Assembly (NCBI RefSeq): GCF_003182355.1
Contig: NZ_QGTW01000007.1
Location: 206,723-270,722, forward strand
DNA: 64,000 nucleotides
DNA from: Cytobacillus oceanisediminis
GTDB lineage: Bacteria; Bacillota; Bacilli; Bacillales; Cytobacillaceae
Direction: 5' to 3'
Position numbers and translations under genes: made by a program. The notes under the pieces were generated by a model. The model did no database searches. It worked only from the letters and a program-made list of their open reading frames with translations, and was not told the DNA's origin. Positions 25,876 to 34,466 of the stretch are shown piece after piece. The first letter of the stretch is position 1, and the number at the start of each line of letters is the position of its first letter.

Positions 25876-26730
25876 ATGGTTCATGACAACCTTTATTGTT
25901 TTGCCCGAATCAAAACCCATTATGCAAAATTTAGTGATAAAGAAAAGAAAATTGCGGATTATATTCTCGAACACCCTGAGAAAATAGTCCACAGTTCGAT
26001 TAACCAGCTTGCAGATGATCTTGGCATTGCTGACTCAACAGTGTTTCGTTTTTGCAAGCGAATTGGCTTTAAAGGCTATCAAGCTCTTAAAATAGCATTG
26101 GCATCTGAAATCGTAACTCCCATTAAGGACATCCATGAGACCATTAATGAAGACGATGAAGTGCTCACTGTCTCTGAAAAGGTATTCCGCTCCAACATCA
26201 AAACTCTGGAGGACACCCTGCAGATACTGGGTGGGGGAGCCTTTGAGGATGCTGTGGATATGATTTTAAATGCCAATAAAGTTGAATTTTTCGGGAGCGG
26301 CGGATCAAGCATCATCGCTATGGATGCTTACCACAAATTTATCAGGACCGGAATTACCGTGTTGGCGAACAGCGATTCTCATATGCAATTAATGTCCGCA
26401 TCGCAGCTAAACGAGGATGACGTTGCTGTCTTTATTTCACACTCTGGCACAACAAAGGATGTCATCCAGGTGCTAAATGTCGCAAAGGAAAATAAAGTGA
26501 AGACTATCGCCATCACGAACTTTGCCAAATCACCTCTCAGCCACAAGGTGGATATCTCACTTTATACAGTCGCTGAGGAAACAGATTACCGCTCGGAAGC
26601 TCTTTCTTCCCGGATTGCCCAGCTAAGCATTATTGACGCCCTTTATGTAAACGTCATGATGGCAAGAAAAGAAGAAAGCAAAAAAGCACTCCACAAAATG
26701 CGGAATGCCATTTCTGTAAAAAGGATATAG
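25876..26730 (+). CDS. MurR/RpiR-family transcriptional regulator of the gluconate operon
   Basis: A 284-residue regulator. The N-terminal HTH_6 domain (about 1-77) contains SINQLADDLGIADSTVFRFCKRIGF. The C-terminal SIS sugar-isomerase domain (about 125-265) contains FFGSGGSSIIAMDAYHKF and FISHSGTTKDVIQ, which would bind a phosphosugar such as 6-phosphogluconate. It is divergent from gnd-gntP-gntK, so it probably controls that operon. B. subtilis uses the unrelated GntR for this. A GGGAGCTG site precedes the ATG. Confidence 0.9.
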   Translation: MVHDNLYCFARIKTHYAKFSDKEKKIADYILEHPEKIVHSSINQLADDLGIADSTVFRFCKRIGFKGYQALKIALASEIVTPIKDIHETINEDDEVLTVSEKVFRSNIKTLEDTLQILGGGAFEDAVDMILNANKVEFFGSGGSSIIAMDAYHKFIRTGITVLANSDSHMQLMSASQLNEDDVAVFISHSGTTKDVIQVLNVAKENKVKTIAITNFAKSPLSHKVDISLYTVAEETDYRSEALSSRIAQLSIIDALYVNVMMARKEESKKALHKMRNAISVKRI

Positions 26731-26895
26731 GGCAGTTGAACTGCTCGGATGAGTTCAAAATCAAGCACCTCGACTGCTTTTGACTGCGCTTGTCACATGG
26801 TGCAAGGCACGACGGGAGCGGAGTTGCCATATCAGGGCTTTGAGCTCCGCAGGAGGCTGATGTCAAAGACAGCGATCCTTTCTCATCAGGTTAAA

Positions 26896-26921
26896 GGCAG
26901 GAGAAACCCTGCCTTCTTTTT
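26896..26921 (+). terminator. Terminator downstream of the rpiR gene
   Basis: GGCAGG (26896-26901) and CCTGCC (26908-26913) form a 6-bp stem followed by TTCTTTTTTATTT. The 160 bp between the rpiR stop and this hairpin hold no recognised gene. Confidence 0.75.
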
Positions 26922-27565
26922 TATTTCACCAGCTCCTCAAAAAGGATCTCGGAGAAGGCTTTATATCGCAAGACTTTCTCATGAAAAGTAAGGAAGTCTG
27001 TAACATCATTGGGCACAGCTGCACAGTGCATTCCCGCCATTATTGCGGCGATCGATCCATTGGCCGAATCTTCAATAGCAATAGCTTCTTCAGGCTTTAC
27101 ACCCATTTCCTCGAGTGCCTTTATGTACAGGGCAGGATCCGGTTTTACTTTTTCAACATCTTCTTTAGTTTTGATGATCTGAAAATGTCTTTCGATCCCA
27201 AACTCCTTTAAGTAATGAAGAACCCACTCTCTTCCTGAACTAGACGCTACTCCTAGCTTAAGGCCTTTTTCAGCAAACTTCTCTATAAGCTCCTGAACCC
27301 CTTCTCTTAAAGTCAATATATCTTTTTGACTATGAAAAACTTGTTCTGTTTTCTCCTTTACCGCATTTCGGTTGATGGAAATTCCATGCGTGCAGTCAAT
27401 ATAATCAAAAAGGATATCATCCGTGGTGCCAATGCATTTCGCGAACTCCTCCAGCTTGAGCTCAAATCCGTAGTCTTTAGACAGAACATCTTTAAACACC
27501 TTAAACCATAAAGACTCTGTATCTACGATCGTTCCGTCAAAATCAAATATAACTGCTTTAATCAT
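26921..27565 (-). CDS. HAD hydrolase, beta-phosphoglucomutase-like (YhcW-type)
   Basis: A 214-residue HAD subfamily IA protein. Motif I is DFDGTIVDTES with the nucleophile Asp9 and general acid Asp11; motif II is VASSSGREW, motif III the Lys in KVKPDPALY, and motif IV IEDSANG. The small helical cap lies at about 17-85. It would hydrolyse or interconvert a sugar phosphate; the substrate is unknown. The protein resembles B. subtilis YhcW in length and motifs, but orthology is not certain. Confidence 0.85.
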   Translation of the reverse strand: MIKAVIFDFDGTIVDTESLWFKVFKDVLSKDYGFELKLEEFAKCIGTTDDILFDYIDCTHGISINRNAVKEKTEQVFHSQKDILTLREGVQELIEKFAEKGLKLGVASSSGREWVLHYLKEFGIERHFQIIKTKEDVEKVKPDPALYIKALEEMGVKPEEAIAIEDSANGSIAAIMAGMHCAAVPNDVTDFLTFHEKVLRYKAFSEILFEELVK

Positions 27566-27681
27566 CCAATCACCCCGTCTACAGTTTTCGTTACCTTAAA
27601 TTAGACGCTTCTTTTCTTTTAAAGTTTCCTTTATTTACAAAATACCTCAGGAACAATATCTGCTTCTCAGCTCTTTTTATT

Positions 27682-27713
27682 AAGGCTCTATTAAACTTGC
27701 CTGTTGGTTTCTG
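27682..27713. repeat. solo end fragment of the MITE-like repeat
   Basis: AAGGCTCTATTAAAC...TGTTGGTTTC resembles the terminal AAGGCTTTGTTAAA...TGTTGATTTC of copy A. No matching second end is clear. The rest of the 513-bp gap (27566-28078) holds no recognised gene apart from the pbuG promoter region. Confidence 0.45.
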
Positions 27714-27968
27714 GTCTTGGCTCAAAGATTTCAAATTAGCAAATATAAGCAAAACCCTATTTCCTTGTCATTTTGTCACTAGTGTAAAAGCATTCTTCCT
27801 TATTAATCAACCGAATCCGGCAAAAATATTACGAAGCACCTGCGAAAACCGGTTCCTGCAAGATATTTGTACACAGGTAAAGGGGATGCATTGTCGGTAT
27901 ATGCTTATAGGCTTTTTTACTATTTAAGGATGATACAATCCTAATAAATCAATAATATAAATAAGCAC

Positions 27969-27997
27969 TTGAAATATAGCACAAAAACGAATATTAT
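27969..27997 (+). promoter_or_regulatory. pbuG promoter
   Basis: TTGAAA (-35, 27969-27974), a 17-bp spacer and TATTAT (-10, 27992-27997). The downstream half overlaps the first PurR box. Confidence 0.6.
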
Positions 27998-28028
27998 ATT
28001 AGTTGTGTTTTCAAATGTTCGTGTTTTT
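27983..28028 (+). promoter_or_regulatory. PurR operator: two inverted PurBoxes upstream of pbuG
   Basis: AAAAACGAATATT (27983-27995) and, inverted, AAATGTTCGTGTTTTT (28013-28028). The pair has the CGAA core, inverted arrangement and about 17-bp separation of B. subtilis PurR sites. PurR would repress transcription when guanine nucleotides are plentiful. I searched the leader for a purine riboswitch and saw none. Confidence 0.7.
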
Positions 28029-28078
28029 CACTTGCACATACATGCCAAAAAGAAGTTTCACTTTATGGAGGACTTTAT

Positions 28079-29380
28079 ATGTTCAAATTAAAAGAAAATC
28101 AAACAAATGTGAAGACTGAGGTTCTCGCGGGGGTTACAACTTTTTTAACAATGGTTTATATAGTCGTTGTAAATCCTGTCATTTTATCTGATGCCGGCGT
28201 TCCATTTGAACAGGTTTTTTCAGCGACCATTATTGCAACAGTTGTGGGTACTCTTTGGATGGCTTTATTCGCCAATTATCCGATTGCCATCGCACCAGGA
28301 ATGGGCCTTAACGCTTACTTTGCCTACTCAGTAGTGGGCACCCATGGAAATATTGATTATATGACAGCATTCTCCGCCGTCTTTATTGCAGGTATTATCT
28401 TCATTATCTTGTCTCTTACTCCTTTCCGGGAGAAATTAATAATCGCGATTCCAGATAATCTAAAGCACGGAATTACAGCCGGGATTGGATTATTTATAGC
28501 ATTTATCGGGTTGCGTTTAACTGGGCTAATTACAAGCCACCCAACTAATCTTGTAGCGCTTGGCGACCTGCATTCTCCTCAAGCAATCCTTGCGCTCGTC
28601 GGACTGGCAGCTACCTTGATATTGATGACGCTTGGTATTAATGGGGCCCTGTTTTTCGGAATGATCATTACTGGCGTGGTTGCCTATTTTACCGGGCATC
28701 TTTCTTTTGAACAGGGCTTTGTATCACTCCCAACTCTTCCGGATGGAATCATTATTTTAAATCCGTTTGAAGCTATTGGGGATGTGATCCAGCATAGTTT
28801 GTATGCAGTTGTTTTCTCATTTCTGCTTGTTACTATTTTTGATACAACTGGAACGATGATTGGAGTTGCCCAGCAGGCAGGATTAATGAAAGGCAAAACG
28901 ATGCCTCGAGCTCGTGAAGCGTTATTATCTGATTCTATTGCTACTTCTGTGGGCGCCATGTTTGGTACAAGCCCGACTTCAGCTTATATTGAGTCTTCCA
29001 CTGGGGTCTCTGCCGGCGGAAGAACTGGATTAACTACTTTAACTGTTGCAGGCTTATTCCTTCTATCTGCTTTCTTCGGCCCTTTGGTCGGTGCTGTATC
29101 AGGACTTGCAGCCATCACGGCACCTGCCCTGATTATCGTCGGAAGCCTGATGATGGGAAGCATCTCCCACATTCGATGGAATGAGCTGGACGAAGCATTC
29201 CCTGCATTCCTAATCATTTTAAGCATGCCGCTGACATCAAGCATCGCTACAGGAATTGCACTTGGATTTATCGCCTATCCGTTAATGAAAGTAGTAAAAG
29301 GAAAATGGCGTGAAGTTCATCCGCTCGTTTATTTATTTTCAGTGCTATTCTTTTATCAGCTTGCGTTCTTGCCTCATTAA
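28079..29380 (+). CDS. pbuG: hypoxanthine/guanine permease PbuG (NCS2/AzgA family)
   Basis: A 433-residue membrane protein with about 12-14 hydrophobic segments. Family motifs are MGLNAYFAYSVVG, NLKHGITAGIGLFIAFIGL and, near residue 305, SPTSAYIESSTGVSAGGRTG, diagnostic of AzgA-type purine permeases. It imports hypoxanthine and guanine with protons. A GGAGG site lies eight bases before the ATG. The PurR boxes upstream agree with the function. Monocistronic. Confidence 0.93.
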   Translation: MFKLKENQTNVKTEVLAGVTTFLTMVYIVVVNPVILSDAGVPFEQVFSATIIATVVGTLWMALFANYPIAIAPGMGLNAYFAYSVVGTHGNIDYMTAFSAVFIAGIIFIILSLTPFREKLIIAIPDNLKHGITAGIGLFIAFIGLRLTGLITSHPTNLVALGDLHSPQAILALVGLAATLILMTLGINGALFFGMIITGVVAYFTGHLSFEQGFVSLPTLPDGIIILNPFEAIGDVIQHSLYAVVFSFLLVTIFDTTGTMIGVAQQAGLMKGKTMPRAREALLSDSIATSVGAMFGTSPTSAYIESSTGVSAGGRTGLTTLTVAGLFLLSAFFGPLVGAVSGLAAITAPALIIVGSLMMGSISHIRWNELDEAFPAFLIILSMPLTSSIATGIALGFIAYPLMKVVKGKWREVHPLVYLFSVLFFYQLAFLPH

Positions 29381-29409
29381 TTCACGGGCAGAAAACACTG
29401 CAACGTATT

Positions 29410-29443
29410 AAAAAAGCTTGTCCACCTTGGGCAAGCTTTTTTA
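29410..29443. terminator. Terminator of pbuG
   Basis: AAAAGCTTGTCC pairs with GGGCAAGCTTTT around an ACCTT loop, followed by TTAG; A-rich on the opposite side. Confidence 0.85.
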
Positions 29444-29521
29444 GTATTTTGGAATGCATCACTTCTATTTTACCTGCATCCCCTCATAGTCTAATAATAA
29501 AGATAGGACAAGTTAGGGTGA

Positions 29522-30103
29522 TGGCTTATATTCGAAAAGCTGATTGCAATTTTATTAGGAAGTTTTTTATTGGGCATCGGCATTAATGGATTTCTGGTGC
29601 CTCACCATTTGCTTGATGGCGGCATTATTGGTATTGGGCTGATCCTCCATTACTATTACGAGCTGCCCACAGGTTTGAGCATGATCGTTTTAAGCATTCC
29701 CTTATATGTACTTGCCTGGTTTTACGAGAAGAAATATTTTTATTATAGTCTTCATGGCCTCCTCGTCTCATCGCTTATCATTGATCTTCTTGCCTATATG
29801 CGAGGCCATTTTGAACTCGCTGTCCTTCCAAGCGCTATTATAGGCGGCTGCTTGGTCGGATTTGGAATCGGGCTTATGCTCCGCTATGAAACCAGCACCG
29901 GAGGAACCGACTTACTGGCCCAGCTGATGACAAAGCTTATTCCTATCAACATTGGAGCTTTAATTTTCGCAATAGACGGATTAGTCATCTTAAGCGGATT
30001 AAAAATAGTCGGAGTTGAAAAATTCCTTTATTCTTTTATCACCATTATTTTTGTAGGGGCCATGACATCTTTAACGGTCATTAAAAAAGCCGAACCGCGT
30101 TAA
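29522..30103 (+). CDS. YitT-family membrane protein with an unresolved or frameshifted start
   Basis: A membrane protein with five to six hydrophobic segments, matching the YitT/DUF161 family (GSFLLGIGINGFLVPHHLLDGG, LMLRYETSTGGTDLLAQ). The frame is open from 29522, but the only in-frame usual start is a TTG at 29570, which would remove part of the first segment. An ATG at 29521 (after AGGGTG) is one frame off: removing one T near 29526 would give MAIFEKLIAILL continuous with the rest. It is either a real frameshift, an unusual start such as ATA at 29528, or a base-calling error. The C-terminal DUF2179 domain of larger YitT proteins is absent. Function unknown. Confidence 0.75.
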   Translation, partial: WLIFEKLIAILLGSFLLGIGINGFLVPHHLLDGGIIGIGLILHYYYELPTGLSMIVLSIPLYVLAWFYEKKYFYYSLHGLLVSSLIIDLLAYMRGHFELAVLPSAIIGGCLVGFGIGLMLRYETSTGGTDLLAQLMTKLIPINIGALIFAIDGLVILSGLKIVGVEKFLYSFITIIFVGAMTSLTVIKKAEPR

Positions 30104-30104
30104 A

Positions 30105-30141
30105 GAAAAAAATGGCAGGTACCAGGTACCTGCCATTTTTT
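30105..30141. terminator. Perfect bidirectional terminator built around GGTACC-A-GGTACC
   Basis: AAAAAAATGGCAGGTACC pairs completely with GGTACCTGCCATTTTTTT around a single A. It serves the convergent YitT and tcyP genes. It contains the same 13-bp palindrome as the dispersed repeats at 19973, 37070 and 50123. Confidence 0.9.
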
Positions 30142-30144
30142 TCT

Positions 30145-31533
30145 TTATGCTTCAGCTTCTATTTTATTATCCATATCGCTATAGATATTTCCGTCGATTT
30201 CACCGGTGATTCGGCTGGTCAGGATTCCGGATGTCATCGATCCGCTTACGTTTACGGCTGTACGGCCCATGTCGATTAGCGGTTCAATCGAGATAAGCAA
30301 GCCGGCTAGTGCAATTGGAAGATCTAATGCAGATAATACAAGAATCGCAGCGAAGGTTGCACCGCCGCCGACACCTGCCACACCAAAGGAGCTGATGGCT
30401 ACAATAAGAATGACAGTTAGAACAAATCCTGGGGACAGCGGATTAATTCCTACCGTAGGTGCAATCATAACTGCCAGCATTGCCGGATAAATACCGGCAC
30501 ATCCGTTTTGTCCGATGGAAAGTCCGAATGAGCCTGCAAAATTGGCAATCCCTTCAGGAACGCCCAAAGATTTTTGGGTTTTAATATTTAAAGGTAATGC
30601 GCCTGCGCTTGTTCTTGAAGTAAAGGCGAAGGTCAGTACCGGAAACGCCTTTTTCATATAAGTTATAGGATTCAAGCCGCTCATTGTTAGAAGCATCAAG
30701 TGAATCAGGAACATAATTCCAAGCGCAACATAGGAGGCGGCAACAAATTTACCCAAATTTAAAATAGAATCAAAGTCACTCATTGCGACCGTTTTGGTCA
30801 TAATCGCCAGAACACCATAAGGAGTTAAACGCAAAATCAATGTAACTACGCGCATGATGATAGCATAGAAGGCATCCACGATTTTTGCGAAAAGCTCTGC
30901 TTGCTCAGGTGCTTTCCTTCTGGCACCTACATAAGCAATTCCCAGAAATGCTGCGAATATGACTACTGAAATAGTGGATGTTGGCCGTGCCCCCGTAAAA
31001 TCAAGGAATGGGTTGGCAGGGAGTAAATCAAGCATTTGCTGCGGGAAGGTTCTTCCTTCAATGCCCTGATATGTTTCTTCAAGCTGTTCTCCGCGGGCTG
31101 TTTCTGCATCTCCTCCACTGATTTGAACTGCCTCTAAATCAAAGCCGACAGCCGTGGCAATTCCGACAGCAGCAGCTACTGCTGTTGTACCTACAAGCAG
31201 TCCGAGGATAAGGACGCTGATTTTCCCGATATTATTAGTTAACTTGAGCTTCGTAAAAGCCGCCAGAATTGAAATGAAAACAAGCGGCATAACAATCATC
31301 TGCAGAAATTTAACATAACCTCCGCCGACTAAATTAAACCAGTCTGCAGATTTTACAATGATTTCTGATCCTGCACCATAGATAAACTGAAGGACAAAAC
31401 CAAACAAAATTCCTAATCCCAATGCAGTAAACACCCGCTTTGAAAAAGAAATATGCTTTTTTTGCATATAATACAAGCCGGATATAAGAACAAGCATAAT
31501 AGCAATATTTAAAACCAAAAGACCTGTAGTCAT
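30145..31533 (-). CDS. tcyP: L-cystine/dicarboxylate:cation symporter TcyP
   Basis: A 462-residue transporter of the DAACS family with eight or more membrane segments. Diagnostic segments are FLQMIVMPLVFISILAAF, the Ser-rich FAFTSRTSAGALPLNI and VAGVGGGATFAAILVLSALDLP. The length and pattern match B. subtilis TcyP (YhcL), a high-affinity cystine importer. The ATG at 31531-31533 with GGGAGGATC is preferred. The upstream inverted repeat fits sulfur-dependent control by CymR. Substrate assignment is by family. Confidence 0.9.
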   Translation of the reverse strand: MTTGLLVLNIAIMLVLISGLYYMQKKHISFSKRVFTALGLGILFGFVLQFIYGAGSEIIVKSADWFNLVGGGYVKFLQMIVMPLVFISILAAFTKLKLTNNIGKISVLILGLLVGTTAVAAAVGIATAVGFDLEAVQISGGDAETARGEQLEETYQGIEGRTFPQQMLDLLPANPFLDFTGARPTSTISVVIFAAFLGIAYVGARRKAPEQAELFAKIVDAFYAIIMRVVTLILRLTPYGVLAIMTKTVAMSDFDSILNLGKFVAASYVALGIMFLIHLMLLTMSGLNPITYMKKAFPVLTFAFTSRTSAGALPLNIKTQKSLGVPEGIANFAGSFGLSIGQNGCAGIYPAMLAVMIAPTVGINPLSPGFVLTVILIVAISSFGVAGVGGGATFAAILVLSALDLPIALAGLLISIEPLIDMGRTAVNVSGSMTSGILTSRITGEIDGNIYSDMDNKIEAEA

Positions 31534-31576
31534 TGGATATGATCCTCCCAAAAAATTTATATTTTAATAATGACTA

Positions 31577-31613
31577 ACTATAATACATGTATTCCTATGA
31601 GTCAAGTCGGAAT
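31577..31613 (-). promoter_or_regulatory. tcyP promoter with overlapping CymR-like operator
   Basis: On the minus strand TTGACT (-35), a 17-bp spacer and TATAGT (-10, 31577-31582). An inverted repeat ATTCC-N13-GGAAT (31591-31613) overlaps the -35, as expected for a repressor such as CymR of cysteine metabolism; factor identity is inference. Confidence 0.6.
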
Positions 31614-31850
31614 TAAAAAGTATTTTCCTTTTTTCCTGTTTTGCTTTTAAATATATTCTTTTGGGCTAAAGATGGTTCTTGGATTTTTACTTTTCAATAT
31701 AAAATTAGAAATTAAAGTATTCCATCAACCATTAATTCGTTGAGGCGTTGTCGAAATTTATCTATTAATATTGTATAGCTATAAATTCTTTAAAATAGGT
31801 ACAAAGCTTTAGTAATTGTACGATCTCTAACGAAAAGAAAGGTTATTAAA

Positions 31851-32018
31851 ATGAAGGATTTACTGCTTAACCTCCTTCTTTTATTTATGTTGTTATTATT
31901 TTTCCAGCTTATTGTGGTAGACAGGCTGAATTCATTGTTTGTTAAATATCAAAAAATCTTAATTTTTATATTGGTATCATTGGCTGCTATTTCTCGAGCA
32001 TGGCCCCCGACTAACTGA
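31851..32018 (+). CDS. 55-residue hydrophobic small protein
   Basis: Begins MKDLLLNLLLLFMLLLFFQL and has two predicted membrane segments (about 4-22 and 35-48) joined by a short polar loop (DRLNSLFVKYQ). AAAGG lies nine bases before the ATG, and a good terminator follows at 32067. No family is recognised; it may be a small membrane protein or a remnant. Strong leucine bias and the clean terminator support expression. Confidence 0.5.
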   Translation: MKDLLLNLLLLFMLLLFFQLIVVDRLNSLFVKYQKILIFILVSLAAISRAWPPTN

Positions 32019-32066
32019 AGACGCTGGGTGAGCCCTATTTTTCCACCAAAGAAGGAAAAGGCACAG

Positions 32067-32099
32067 GAAAACCCGGCATAAGTCATACCGGGTTTTTTA
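32067..32099. terminator. Bidirectional terminator between the small ORF and the GNAT pseudogene
   Basis: AACCCGG (32070-32076) and CCGGGTT (32088-32094) with extra pairing inside, followed by TTTTT on the plus strand. Confidence 0.8.
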
Positions 32100-32118
32100 G
32101 TCCACTTTTTTTCAGGTT

Positions 32119-32639
32119 TTACGAAACTTCATTAAATGCCTGGGAATACTTGACCGTCCCCTCTATCCCATCTAGCGCCCCTTCTGTTAACTCGAGAACC
32201 ATAAAGACATTTTCAGGGACAGGAAAGGGCGGATTTATGCCAAATTTTACAGACGGTTCAAAACCGAATCTGGGATAAAATTCAGGATGGCCTAATAAAA
32301 CGATATGTTCATATCCCAATTCTTTGCACCTTTCTAAACCGGCCTTAACTAAAGCTGAACCAATACCCTGGTTTTGAAGTTCTGGCGTCACTGCCATCAG
32401 AGCAAGGCCAATTGTATTTACTATGGCTCCCTTTGAAGTCTCTATCATCACTTCACTAAATAATATATGCCCTGCCACTTCCCCATTTTTCACCGCAACT
32501 AAGGATAGTGTCGGGATAAAATGAGGGGAATTTCGAATCAGACTTACAAGCTTCCCTTCGTTTTCCTGGCCAAATGAAAAATTGTTTATCTCGAGATTTT
32601 CTCAAAACCACTTGGGTTTTCGGGACGTATCTCTATCAT
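32119..32639 (-). pseudogene. frameshifted GNAT N-acetyltransferase (YhbS type)
   Basis: The 124-residue frame (32119-32493) covers the acetyl-CoA-binding half (LQNQGIGSALVKAGLERCKELG, YPRFGFEPS) but lacks the N-terminus. Upstream, an ATG at 32637-32639 with AGAGGATT opens MIEIRPENPSGFEKIS and then hits a stop. The continuation INNFSFGQENEGKLVSLI lies one frame away and joins the C-terminal part. One base missing near 32595 explains the break; restored, the protein would have about 173 residues, normal for the family. Decay or a sequencing error are both possible. Confidence 0.8.
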
Positions 32640-32652
32640 TATAATCCTCTTT

Positions 32653-33468
32653 CTATTTATTAATGTCCGATAGAGCCTTTGCTTTATCATAACATTCTTC
32701 CATTGCAGACAAGACAGCAGCACGGAATCCCTTCTTCTCCAGCTCTGCTACTGCTTCAATCGTTGCCCCACCTGGAGTACAGACCTGGTCCTTTAATTCT
32801 GCCGGATGTTTCCCCGTTTCCAAAACCATTTTAGCTGCCCCTAAAACAGCCTGTGCTGCCAGCTGATAGGATTGTTCCCTAGGCAGTCCCGCCTTGACAC
32901 CGCCATCTGCCAAAGCCTCAATAAACATATAAACATAGGCTGGCGAAGAGCTGCTGATGGCTGGGATTGCATCCATCATTTTTTCTTCCATCACTTCTGC
33001 TCTTCCTATACTTGAGAATATTTGAATAACCTCCTCGAGATCCTCTTCAGATACTAATGTATTCGCCGCAATGGCGCTCATTCCTTCTCCAACCAACGAT
33101 GGAGTATTTGGCATGGAGCGGATTGCCTTTATCTTTTGTCCAAAGGCTTTTTCCAAATAGTCCAAGCTGATGCCTGCTGCAATTGTTATAATGATCGCCT
33201 CCGGCTTGATATGGTCTTTGATTTCATCAATAACAGCACTATGAAGATCAGGCTTTACAGCCAGAAATAAGATATCCCTCTCCACTGCCGCCTGTTTATT
33301 GGAGAGGCTAATCTCTATGCCTAGTCTATTGTTAACATCCGCGAGCGTTTCCTTTGATTTGGCAGTTGCGATAATGTGCCCTGGTGCTACTGTTTTGGAT
33401 TTTAAAATTCCGCCAATGATTGCCTGCGCCATTTTACCGCAGCCAATAAATCCAATTTTTTTATTCAT
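32653..33468 (-). CDS. proC: pyrroline-5-carboxylate reductase
   Basis: A 271-residue enzyme for the last step of proline synthesis, reducing pyrroline-5-carboxylate with NADPH. The dinucleotide-binding motif is GFIGCGKMAQAIIGG at the N-terminus; the P5CR signature region is CTPGGATIEAVAELEKKGFRAAVLSAMEE. The ATG at 33466-33468 follows AGGATGTG; a start four codons upstream is less well placed. It corresponds to the ProC/ProI group of B. subtilis. The GNAT pseudogene follows 13 bp downstream. Confidence 0.92.
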   Translation of the reverse strand: MNKKIGFIGCGKMAQAIIGGILKSKTVAPGHIIATAKSKETLADVNNRLGIEISLSNKQAAVERDILFLAVKPDLHSAVIDEIKDHIKPEAIIITIAAGISLDYLEKAFGQKIKAIRSMPNTPSLVGEGMSAIAANTLVSEEDLEEVIQIFSSIGRAEVMEEKMMDAIPAISSSSPAYVYMFIEALADGGVKAGLPREQSYQLAAQAVLGAAKMVLETGKHPAELKDQVCTPGGATIEAVAELEKKGFRAAVLSAMEECYDKAKALSDINK

Positions 33469-33724
33469 GTAGTTACACATCCTGTTATGTATTTGCTTTT
33501 GCTATTATACTTCAGCCACTTTTACTAAACAAAAATCTTCACCTGGCAATGGTATGGTTATGAAAAAATGGCATAGGGTAATAGCATAAGAAAAAGATTC
33601 AGCTTTAAAGCATTAAGCTGCAATCTATCAAAAAATAGATTCGCTGCAAAGATATCCCTTTGCATACAAAGTTTTTTTCCCAGTCTTATTATTCAAGAGA
33701 AAAAACTAGTTTGGAGAGATTTTT

Positions 33725-34351
33725 ATGTCAAATAAGCAACTTAAAAATACCACCCCATATAATCCCCTTCCGGAAGATTTCTTTCAGCAGCCCACACTCA
33801 AATTGGCTGAGGCTCTATTAGGCTGCCTATTGATAAAAGAAACAGAAGAAGGCATTGCTTCAGGCTATATTGTTGAAACAGAGGCGTATATGGGACCGGA
33901 AGACCGGGCGGCACATAGCTTTGGAAACAGAAGAACAAAAAGAACTGAAATAATGTTCAGCGAGGCTGGAGTTGCCTATACATATGCTATGCATACACAC
34001 TGTTTGGTGAATGTCGTCAGCGGCCCCATGGAAAAGCCTGAAGCCATTCTAATTCGGGCAGTCGAGCCGGTTGATGGAATTGAACTAATGAAGAAAAGGA
34101 GAAATATAGAAGTCCCCAGGAATCTCACAAGTGGACCGGGAAAATTGACGAAAGCTTTAGGAATTACAATGGGTGACTATGGCCGCCGTTTTACCGAACC
34201 CCCTCTTCTGCTCGCTAAAGGAATCACTCCACAGGAAATCTCCCGCGGAAAACGGATTGGGATCGATAACTCCTGTGAAGCAAAGGATTATCCGTGGAGA
34301 TTTTGGATTACCTACAATCCTTTTGTATCACGGCATAGAAAGAAGGATTAA
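33725..34351 (+). CDS. 3-methyladenine DNA glycosylase (AAG/MPG family, YxlJ)
   Basis: A 208-residue AAG-type glycosylase removing alkylated purines. Family motifs are LAEALLGCLLI, the catalytic Glu in YIVETEAYMGPEDRAAHSFGNRRT, and NLTSGPGKLTKALGI, with RIGID near the end. GGAGAG precedes the ATG. The length is slightly above the roughly 196 residues of B. subtilis YxlJ, from an N-terminal extension. Monocistronic. Confidence 0.93.
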   Translation: MSNKQLKNTTPYNPLPEDFFQQPTLKLAEALLGCLLIKETEEGIASGYIVETEAYMGPEDRAAHSFGNRRTKRTEIMFSEAGVAYTYAMHTHCLVNVVSGPMEKPEAILIRAVEPVDGIELMKKRRNIEVPRNLTSGPGKLTKALGITMGDYGRRFTEPPLLLAKGITPQEISRGKRIGIDNSCEAKDYPWRFWITYNPFVSRHRKKD

Positions 34352-34466
34352 TTGTCCAATCGCTGAAAAACTTTTCCAAAAAACATCATTTTTTTAAAAT
34401 TTTCTGTGTAAAAAAGCAGCCCTAAACAAACAATGTTTGATAAAGAAAGTTTTATGGGGTGCTGTG

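Noticed and set aside
27566..28078. Purine riboswitch upstream of pbuG
   Set aside because: The conserved aptamer core and paired loops are absent; inverted PurR boxes are present instead.
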